Shown: positions 1 to 5,186 of the stretch, piece by piece
How the letters are laid out: each line of letters opens with the position of its first letter
How positions within the stretch are numbered: position 1 is the first letter of the stretch
DNA from: Burkholderiales bacterium
Lineage (GTDB): Bacteria > Pseudomonadota > Gammaproteobacteria > Burkholderiales > Usitatibacteraceae
Reading direction: 5' to 3'
NCBI GenBank assembly: GCA_025350945.1
Contig: JANXWW010000117.1
Location: 1 to 10,868, forward strand
Length of the DNA stretch: 10,868 nucleotides
The notes under the pieces: generated by a model
The model's database searches: none
What the model was told of the DNA's origin: nothing
The model's input: the letters and a program-made list of their open reading frames with translations, nothing else
Position numbers and translations under genes: made by a program

Positions 1-369
1 GTTCATTTTTGGCTGCACCTTGTTGAGGCAAAAAGTTTGCCCGCAGGTGTTGCAGGTGAAGTGCGCGTGCGCATGATTTGTGGTTTTTTTTGCGTCTGGA
101 TTGCTCATCATGAAACGCCAGACACGATCATCGCCCGCAATGCGATGCGCAATACCGACGCTCACCAGCCAATCGAGCACGCGATAAACGGTGACGCGAT
201 CAATTGCGTGATGCTTCGCGATGGTGGCGGCAATATCCAAATGCGACACCGCATGATCGCAGGCCAGCAGTGTGGATAACACGGTTACCCGCGGATCGGT
301 CACGCGCTCGCCGGTGGCGCGAAGTGTGGCTTCAGCTTCAGGGATTTTGGCGAGGTAGGTGGGTTTCAC
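1..369 (-). CDS. Fur/Zur-family transcriptional regulator, partial
   Basis: The 123 visible residues of a metal-dependent repressor are read leftwards, and the C-terminus lies beyond the left edge. The N-terminal part has the Fur-type winged helix: an ATGERVT..RVTVL segment at residues 18-31, a recognition helix around IDRVTVYRVLDWL at 60-72, and a wing ending in DDRVWRF. It is followed by a His-rich metal-binding stretch (NHAHAHF) and a CxxC pair (CNTCGQTFC), which in Fur/Zur proteins binds the structural zinc. I chose the GTG at 367-369 because it gives the expected N-terminus; the frame stays open upstream with a TTG but no ATG and no good ribosome site. TAAAAT on the minus strand at 398-403 may be a -10 box, but no convincing -35 or operator accompanies it. 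It lies on the same strand as the transporter operon and 213 bp downstream of it, so it probably has its own promoter. The family is secure; whether it senses zinc, iron or something else cannot be told. Confidence 0.9.
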   Translation of the reverse strand, partial: MKPTYLAKIPEAEATLRATGERVTDPRVTVLSTLLACDHAVSHLDIAATIAKHHAIDRVTVYRVLDWLVSVGIAHRIAGDDRVWRFMMSNPDAKKTTNHAHAHFTCNTCGQTFCLNKVQPKMN

Positions 370-582
370 GTTGAGCTTGATTGATTCGTCTGATTCTATT
401 TTAGCGCTTGCGCAGAGCGGGAAACTTCCCAGATGCAATTCAGTCGCAAAAAGGTTTTTCGAAAGTTAAAACACCAGCATTGGCGTGCTTCACAGAGCAG
501 AAATGCTTGTAAAGCCAATAGAGACGGGCATGTTCAACTTGTCGTCATAAGCTGTTTCTGCAAGGGATCTTCGCTTTTTCGT
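370..582. other. Gene-free spacer between transporter operon and Fur-family gene
   Basis: This 213-bp stretch has no supportable gene. It holds a short inverted repeat of the GCGC-TT-GCGC type at about 404-413, a GGGAA/TTCCC pair at 420-431, and a possible -10 box for the Fur-family gene. No stem-loop with a following T-run was found to end the transporter operon, so termination there is unexplained. Confidence 0.5.
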
Positions 583-1395
583 CTACGTCGCCAGCCGCGC
601 ATTCAACTTCGCCGACGTCGTATCGACAATTGCCACCAGCAAAATCATCGCAATCAGCACCGTGCCGGTATCGCGATATTGCAGCAGACTCAAATGATAG
701 TAAAGCAATTGACCCAAACCACCTGCGCCGATCACGCCCAGCACAGTGGCAGCGCGAATATTATTTTCCCAGCGGTATAGCGTGTAGCTGGCGATTTGCG
801 GCAACACCACAGGTAGCGTGCCGTAGGCGAATGCGGACACTGCACTGGCACCGTTGCGGCGTAGCGCTGCATAGGGTTCGACGGGCGCATTCTCCAGCGC
901 ATCGGCGATCAGGCGACCTAGCACGCCAGCAGTATGAAATGCGAGCGCTAGCGTGCCGGGAAAAGGGCCGAGACCGGCGGCGATCACCAACATGCTGGCC
1001 CATACCAGCTCAGGTACGGCACGCAGAAAATTGAGCAGGCCGCGCGAAATGTGACGCAACAAATTTCCATTCATGCCGGCCGCAGGCACCGCGATGATGA
1101 TTGCTAAAACCAATGCGAGCAGCGTGCCGAGAAAGGAAATCGCAATCGTCTCAACGGTTGCCCACGCCACTTTTTTCAAAAAGCGTAAATCAGTTTCGAG
1201 CGGAAAAAAGCTCCAAAAAAGATTCACCATTTTCGACGCGGACTCAAGCGAAAAAAGTCCGCTCCAATTGCCACGCAAGGTCGCGAATGATGCAACAACC
1301 AATGCTGCAATAGCGAGAAAAACCCAACCAGATCGCCTCGGCGGCGGCGTTGGCATCGTCGGTGGCATCGGTTGCGGCGCGGCTGCCTTGTTCAT
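583..1395 (-). CDS. phnE: PhnE-like ABC transporter permease (second of two)
   Basis: This 270-residue inner-membrane permease is the last gene of the PhnDCEE-type operon and should form the membrane channel with the permease encoded just upstream. A proline-rich cytoplasmic N-terminus (residues 7-19) is followed by a first membrane segment at about 24-40 and a core of further hydrophobic segments from about 80 to 260. The ABC-binding EAA-type loop lies at about 181-199 (NGASAVSAFAYGTLPVVLP), and the PhnE-typical GVIGAGGLG follows at 220-228. I chose the ATG at 1393-1395 because it lies 2 bp after the stop of the preceding gene. The frame is open upstream, but that extension is the antisense-like shadow of the neighbouring permease. 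No Shine-Dalgarno is visible, so translation is probably coupled. The substrate is not shown by the permease itself. Confidence 0.9.
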   Translation of the reverse strand: MNKAAAPQPMPPTMPTPPPRRSGWVFLAIAALVVASFATLRGNWSGLFSLESASKMVNLFWSFFPLETDLRFLKKVAWATVETIAISFLGTLLALVLAIIIAVPAAGMNGNLLRHISRGLLNFLRAVPELVWASMLVIAAGLGPFPGTLALAFHTAGVLGRLIADALENAPVEPYAALRRNGASAVSAFAYGTLPVVLPQIASYTLYRWENNIRAATVLGVIGAGGLGQLLYYHLSLLQYRDTGTVLIAMILLVAIVDTTSAKLNARLAT

Positions 1396-1397
1396 AT

Positions 1398-2228
1398 TCA
1401 ATCCAGCAACGCGCGCAATTGTTTGCTCACCACATCGGCGACCCACACCAGCGCTACAAACGCGGCAAGCATCGTCACCACCTGGCCGCCCGCCAGCATG
1501 CGCATGGATAAGTCCATTTGCTGACCCAAGCCGCCCGCGCCGACAAATCCTAAAATGACCGATGAGCGGATCGCGCATTCCCAGCGGAATACTGTGTACG
1601 ACACCATTTCCGGCAGACAACTTGGCAGGGTGGCGTATAAAAATGCTTGTCCACGCGATGCGCCGTTAATGAGCAGCGTGTCCGTTGATCGCGCGTCTTG
1701 CGATTCCATAATTTCCAAAAATACTTTGCCCATCATGCCGCAGTAGGTGAGCGCAATCGCCAGCACGCCTGCCGTGTCGCCCAGGCCGATGGCGCGCACG
1801 AATAGCAGCCCCCATACCAACTCAGGAATACTGCGCAACACGATTAATACGCCGCGTGTGGCGTTACGAATTATTTTTGGTACGAGTGCTACGCGGCCAC
1901 TGCCGATGCGTGAAATGGACAAGGTGCGCGTGGCGATCAATGCAAGCGGCACAGCAACAATCAGCGCAAGCGTGACGCCTGCTGTAGCGACGGCAATCGT
2001 CTGCCAGGTTGAAACGACGATCAGCTTTAAAAATACCACATCGTGCGCTGGCGGAAAAAATGAGGCGAGAAATTGTCGCGTCGCACGCAGACTGGTTTCA
2101 TCCAACAGCGTCCACGGTTTGAATTCTGTGACGTAGAGGCAGGCCATGATGACGGCGACGAGCAGCCACGTGGAAAATAATCGTTCATGCCATGCGGGGT
2201 CGCGCAGTGCTTTATTTTGGATTGACAT
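1398..2228 (-). CDS. phnE: PhnE-like ABC transporter permease (first of two)
   Basis: This 276-residue inner-membrane permease is homologous to the next gene in the operon but clearly diverged from it. Hydrophobic segments lie at about 20-35, 66-100, 124-148, 153-172 and 246-268. The EAA-type coupling loop is at about 188-206 (NGASRGQAFLYATLPSCLP), followed by FRWECAIRSSVILGFVGAGGLG-type sequence ending at 235, a strong PhnE-family signature. Its ATG at 2226-2228 shares one base with the TGA of the ATPase gene (TGATG arrangement), pointing to coupled translation. The two permeases probably form a heterodimer served by the single ATPase. Assignment to the phosphate/phosphite/phosphonate permease family is firm; the transported ion is inferred only from the binding protein. 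Confidence 0.9.
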   Translation of the reverse strand: MSIQNKALRDPAWHERLFSTWLLVAVIMACLYVTEFKPWTLLDETSLRATRQFLASFFPPAHDVVFLKLIVVSTWQTIAVATAGVTLALIVAVPLALIATRTLSISRIGSGRVALVPKIIRNATRGVLIVLRSIPELVWGLLFVRAIGLGDTAGVLAIALTYCGMMGKVFLEIMESQDARSTDTLLINGASRGQAFLYATLPSCLPEMVSYTVFRWECAIRSSVILGFVGAGGLGQQMDLSMRMLAGGQVVTMLAAFVALVWVADVVSKQLRALLD

Positions 2229-3067
2229 CAGAAGCAGCGTGCGGCAGCCGGTGCGGCCAACACGGATGGCAATTCGGCAGCGGCTGCATTTGGCTTCGCC
2301 ATGCCCGCCGCTTCTGCAAATTCTGCACCGTATAAATCGGCGAGTGTTGCTTCATCCACTGCGCTGGCGGGCAAATCGAAATGGATTCGTCCTGCTTTCA
2401 AACCAATCAGGCGCGCGAATCTAGCACGGGCAAGTTGTACGTCGTGAAGGCTGACAACCAGCGTCGCATTGCGGGCGGTGGCTTCATCCTGAATTGTCTT
2501 GAGTGCGGAAAGTCCCAAAGCGGGGTCGAGCGCGGACACGGGCTCGTCCAGCAATATCAGCGGTGCCTGAGAAACCATCATGCGCGCCAATCCCACACGC
2601 TGACGCTCCCCGCCAGAAAGCCGATCACAACGCAGCCACAGTTTGTCTTCAAGCTTGAAACGCGCGAGTGCAGCAAACGCTAGTGCGGCATCTTTGGGTT
2701 TATACAGCGACAGCAGCGCACTGAGTGTACTGATGCTTGACAATCGGCCAGCTAAAACCGCATTGACCACGCGCTGACGTGGCGGAAGTGGTGGTGATTG
2801 AGGTGCCAAAAAAATACGTCCGCGTAATTCATGCAGCGCTAATTTTGCAAGTGTCCACGGGATTTCTTTGTTAATCGTGAGTTCCCCACTCACTGGCTTA
2901 ATCGCGCAGGCAAGCGTGTGCAAAAGCGTGGTTTTGCCTGCACCAGATGGACCGATGATCGCGACTTGTTCGCCCGCGTTTAAGCTGAGCGAGATGGCAT
3001 TGAGCACGATGCGCGCATCAGCATCACGCCCAAGGCGCACGGTAACGTTGGAGAAATTAACTGACAT
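2228..3067 (-). CDS. phnC: PhnC-like ABC transporter ATP-binding protein
   Basis: This 279-residue ATPase energises the import system. Walker A is GPSGAGKT at residues 39-46, the Q-loop glutamine is Q90, the ABC signature LSGGERQRVG is at 150-159, Walker B (LILLDEP) is at 170-176, and the switch histidine is H208 (SLHD). The segment AVLAGRL at 103-109 and the following leucine-rich stretch are typical of PhnC. I chose the ATG at 3065-3067; a TTG four codons upstream is possible but less likely. No clear Shine-Dalgarno precedes it. The C-terminus ends in an Ala-rich tail and overlaps the first permease gene by one base. It lies 107 bp downstream of the binding-protein gene, separated by a strong stem-loop, so it may be expressed at a lower level than the binding protein. 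Confidence 0.93.
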   Translation of the reverse strand: MSVNFSNVTVRLGRDADARIVLNAISLSLNAGEQVAIIGPSGAGKTTLLHTLACAIKPVSGELTINKEIPWTLAKLALHELRGRIFLAPQSPPLPPRQRVVNAVLAGRLSSISTLSALLSLYKPKDAALAFAALARFKLEDKLWLRCDRLSGGERQRVGLARMMVSQAPLILLDEPVSALDPALGLSALKTIQDEATARNATLVVSLHDVQLARARFARLIGLKAGRIHFDLPASAVDEATLADLYGAEFAEAAGMAKPNAAAAELPSVLAAPAAARCF

Positions 3068-3094
3068 TAAGAACCACAAGCAGGGTGGGGGCGG

Positions 3095-3114
3095 GATGGC
3101 GACAAGATGGCGAC
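3095..3114. repeat. 9-bp direct repeat, 11-bp period, in phnD-phnC spacer
   Basis: GATGGCGAC occurs at 3095-3103 and again at 3106-3114, spaced by two bases. It lies between the stem-loop and the start of the ATPase gene. It may be simple slippage, and no function is claimed. Confidence 0.6.
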
Positions 3115-3125
3115 GCTACAACTTT

Positions 3126-3167
3126 AGCTAACCCGCCGCATTCAAAACCAAGCGCGACGGGTTCGCT
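3126..3167 (-). promoter_or_regulatory. Stem-loop between phnD-like and phnC-like genes
   Basis: On the minus-strand transcript, AACCCGUCGC (from 3163 down to 3154) pairs with GCGGCGGGUU (3139 down to 3130) over ten continuous pairs, one of them G-U. After one mismatch, AGC (3167-3165) pairs with GCU (3128-3126), giving 13 pairs around a 14-base loop. It starts 8 bases after the binding-protein stop codon. No T-run follows, so it is not a standard intrinsic terminator. By analogy with stem-loops after other binding-protein genes, it may protect the upstream message from 3' exonucleases or partly reduce read-through, raising binding protein over ATPase and permeases. That role is inference; the pairing is seen directly. 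Confidence 0.65.
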
Positions 3168-3174
3168 ATCAGCT

Positions 3175-4068
3175 TTACTTCAACAGTCCTGCTGATAATG
3201 CGGCTTCTTCAATGCCTTTATAGTTTTCCGCTTTGCTCGGAATAAAACGAGTAGCTCGTTGCAGTTTTAAAATTTCTGCATCGGCGGGGTTTTTTGCATC
3301 GAGTGCTAAAAATGCATCGGTCAGTTTTTTAATCAGCGCCGGATCAAGATCGCCACGCACTGTCCAGTTGTAGTCATAGTAGGGTGGCGTGGTGTAAAAA
3401 ACACGAACCTGTTTATCATCGATTTTTTTCTCGGCAATCATTTTCTCAAAGACGGAAATGTTTAATGCGCCTGCATCCACCTTGCCGCCCGCGACTTGCA
3501 ATGCTGTCGCATCATGCGCACCTGAGAATGCCACACGCTTGAATGTTTTGTCTGGATCAAGTCCTTCTTTGAGCAGGAACGAACGTGGCATCAAATGGCC
3601 CGAGGTGGACGAAGGCGAGCCAAAGGTAAATGTTTTGTCTTTCAAATCTTTCAGGCTTTTAATATCAGAGCCGGTTTGCGTGATGAAAACCGAGCGGAAT
3701 TTTTCGTCTTCTTCGCGTTGCACAATCGGCACCGCAGTCTTGTTGGTTTTTACATAGGCCTGCACAAATGTGAAGCCACCGTACCACACCATGTCAATTT
3801 TTTTAGCAGCCAAACCTTCAACAGTGGCTGCGTAATCCGAGACCGGTGTGAATTCAACCGGCATGCCAATTTTTGATTCCAGGTATTTGCCAAGTGGTGC
3901 GAATTTTCGTTGAAGCTCGGTTGGGTTTTCATCGGGAATGGCGGAGACTTTAAGGGTGGTTTGCGCGTGCGAGGGGGTGGCAAACTCAAATGCAAACGCA
4001 AATACAAAAAGAGCGGCGAAACTGACAAATAGTGTTTTGAGCGTGCGTGAACGGCTGGGGATCATCAT
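3175..4068 (-). CDS. PhnD-like periplasmic oxyanion-binding protein (possibly selenate type)
   Basis: This 297-residue solute-binding protein delivers its ligand to the permease pair in the inner membrane. A basic N-terminus and a hydrophobic core (residues 13-30) end at SHA-QT, which suggests signal peptidase cleavage after residue 35. The mature protein has PhnD-family landmarks: DYAATVEGLAAKKIDMVWYGG at 78-98, the SPSSTSGH ligand-loop motif at 151-158, and SGAHDATALQVAGGKVDAGALN further on. IPDENPTELQRKF at the mature N-terminus and YYDYNWTVRGDLDP near the C-terminus match what I remember of the branch annotated as putative selenate-binding rather than classical E. coli PhnD. That is recollection, not a search. 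The ATG at 4066-4068 is favoured by a GGAG site six bases upstream; a TTG at 4080 is less likely. It is the first gene of the operon, divergent from egtD. Phosphonate, phosphite or phosphate remain possible ligands. Confidence 0.87.
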   Translation of the reverse strand: MMIPSRSRTLKTLFVSFAALFVFAFAFEFATPSHAQTTLKVSAIPDENPTELQRKFAPLGKYLESKIGMPVEFTPVSDYAATVEGLAAKKIDMVWYGGFTFVQAYVKTNKTAVPIVQREEDEKFRSVFITQTGSDIKSLKDLKDKTFTFGSPSSTSGHLMPRSFLLKEGLDPDKTFKRVAFSGAHDATALQVAGGKVDAGALNISVFEKMIAEKKIDDKQVRVFYTTPPYYDYNWTVRGDLDPALIKKLTDAFLALDAKNPADAEILKLQRATRFIPSKAENYKGIEEAALSAGLLK

Positions 4069-4074
4069 GACAAA

Positions 4075-4078
4075 CTCC
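4075..4078 (-). promoter_or_regulatory. Shine-Dalgarno site of the binding-protein gene
   Basis: GGAG on the minus strand lies six bases before the ATG at 4066-4068 and decides that start over the upstream in-frame TTG. It is the only good ribosome site in the transporter operon. Confidence 0.75.
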
Positions 4079-4109
4079 AAAAATTAGAAAAATATCAATT
4101 GGCCTACAT

Positions 4110-4138
4110 TTTAAAACGTTGCTGTGCCGTAGTATAAA
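4110..4138 (+). promoter_or_regulatory. Candidate sigma-70 promoter for egtD
   Basis: TTTAAA at 4110-4115 (four of six bases of the -35 consensus) and TATAAA at 4133-4138 (five of six of the -10 consensus) are separated by 17 bp. Transcription would begin near 4145. This leaves about 70 bases of leader before the ATG at 4217 but almost none before the alternative ATG at 4151, which favours the later start. It is a match by eye only. A clear promoter for the divergent transporter operon was not identified in the same spacer. Confidence 0.35.
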
Positions 4139-4197
4139 GGTTGCGATGAAATGAATGATGTAAGACAAATTCACCTTTATTTCTACTGCCGGAACAT

Positions 4198-4226
4198 AAA
4201 AACGCATGAAAAACGCATGAAAAACG
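4198..4226 (+). repeat. 11-bp tandem repeat at the egtD start, creating a minicistron
   Basis: AAAAACGCATG is present at 4198-4208 and again at 4209-4219, followed by a partial third copy, AAAAACG, at 4220-4226. The first copy holds an ATG at 4206 that reads Met-Lys-Asn-Ala-stop, and its TGA at 4218-4220 overlaps the ATG at 4217 of the main gene in the ATGA manner. The duplication thus copies the egtD start and places a four-codon frame directly against it. Confidence 0.8.
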
Positions 4227-5182
4227 ATTTATTCATATTACCCGCCTACCGTATCGTCAACCGACTGGCTATCGATCAAGTGGCCGAGCGCGCGCGCTTG
4301 ATTTCAGGTCTGCGTGCGCAACACGCGACCATTGAGCCAAAGTATTTCTATGACGAGTTGGGTTGTGCATTGTACGCAGCGATTTGCCAATTGGATGAAT
4401 ATTATCCAACTCGCACCGAGCGCGCGATTTTTCAGGATTCCAGAGGCGAAATTGCAGAGGCGGTGGGGTTGGGCGGCACCTTCGTTGATCTGGGTGCGGG
4501 AGATTGCTGCAAGGCAATGTCGTGGCTGCCGCATTTACAACCGTCGCGCTATCTCGCGGTTGATATCGCGGGCCCGACGATGGAAACATCGCTTGCCAAC
4601 ATGGCTCCTGAGTTTCCCGAAATTGAAATGGTGGGACTGGTCACCGATTTTTCTGTGCAGCTTGAATTGCCCGCCGATCTCGTCAATGATCGCACCACAC
4701 TGTTTTATCCTGGCTCAAGCATTGGTAATTTCACGCCGGAAAATGCGGTGAAATTTTTGCGGCAGATGCGTCGTTATGCAAGCAATGGATTATTAATTGG
4801 TGTTGATGCAAAAAAAGAAAAAGCCAGACTGGATGCGGCTTATGCGGATGCGCTTGGTGTGACGGCGGCGTTCAATTTGAATGCGCTGCGCCATATCAAT
4901 CGTGAAATCGGCAGCGACTTTGTCGAGTCACGCTGGAAGCACGTGGGTCAATACAACGAGCTGCTCGGCCGGATCGAAATGCATCTTGAATCGATTGCGG
5001 CGCAGCAAGTCAATATCGATGGTGTTGCCCGAAAATTCGCGGCAGGTGAGCGCATTCATTCCGAGAATTCGTACAAATATTCCGAGGCAGAATTTATGGC
5101 GATGTTGCACGAAGCTGGTTTTGCAAACGTGCACGTATGGACGAATTCACAGCGCGCGTTTTGGGTTTTTTGGGCGACTTAG
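4217..5182 (+). CDS. egtD: L-histidine N-alpha-methyltransferase (EgtD type)
   Basis: EgtD transfers three methyl groups from S-adenosylmethionine to the amino group of histidine, giving hercynine, the precursor of ergothioneine and selenoneine. It is a cytoplasmic enzyme. The 321 residues match the usual family length. Visible motifs are KYFYDELG at 42-49 and EYYPTRTE at 61-68; the SAM-binding VDLGAGD at 90-96 with acidic D116 at the end of the next strand; GSSIGNF at 166-172; AYADALG at 208-214; and RIHSENS at 279-285. N171, Y209, E283 and S285 fall where the mycobacterial enzyme has its histidine-binding Asn, Tyr, Glu and Ser. I chose ATG 4217; ATG 4151 would add 22 residues and has a weak AAAGG upstream, but the candidate promoter argues against it. 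There is no EgtB, SenA or other pathway gene beside it. It ends 4 bp from the convergent efflux operon. Confidence 0.87.
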   Translation: MKNDLFILPAYRIVNRLAIDQVAERARLISGLRAQHATIEPKYFYDELGCALYAAICQLDEYYPTRTERAIFQDSRGEIAEAVGLGGTFVDLGAGDCCKAMSWLPHLQPSRYLAVDIAGPTMETSLANMAPEFPEIEMVGLVTDFSVQLELPADLVNDRTTLFYPGSSIGNFTPENAVKFLRQMRRYASNGLLIGVDAKKEKARLDAAYADALGVTAAFNLNALRHINREIGSDFVESRWKHVGQYNELLGRIEMHLESIAAQQVNIDGVARKFAAGERIHSENSYKYSEAEFMAMLHEAGFANVHVWTNSQRAFWVFWAT

Positions 5183-5186
5183 CCGC

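Noticed and set aside
433..780. An open frame on the plus strand covering the spacer and the 3' end of the second permease.
   Set aside because: It is Gln/Arg/His-rich with no family resemblance, has no ribosome site, and mostly lies antisense to a secure gene.
1396..1620. A 75-residue N-terminal extension of the second permease.
   Set aside because: It overlaps the end of the preceding permease gene in another frame, its sequence is Cys/Arg/Gly-rich and unlike any permease, and the ATG at 1395 sits 2 bp after the upstream stop as expected in a coupled operon.
3126..3167. Intrinsic terminator after the binding-protein gene.
   Set aside because: The stem is strong, but no T-run follows on the minus strand, and closely packed operon genes follow.
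4151..4216. Earlier start for egtD at 4151, adding 22 residues.
   Set aside because: The added residues are not like other EgtD N-termini, and the AAAGG site overlaps the candidate -10 box. It is kept as an alternative because the ATG at 4217 lacks a clear ribosome site.
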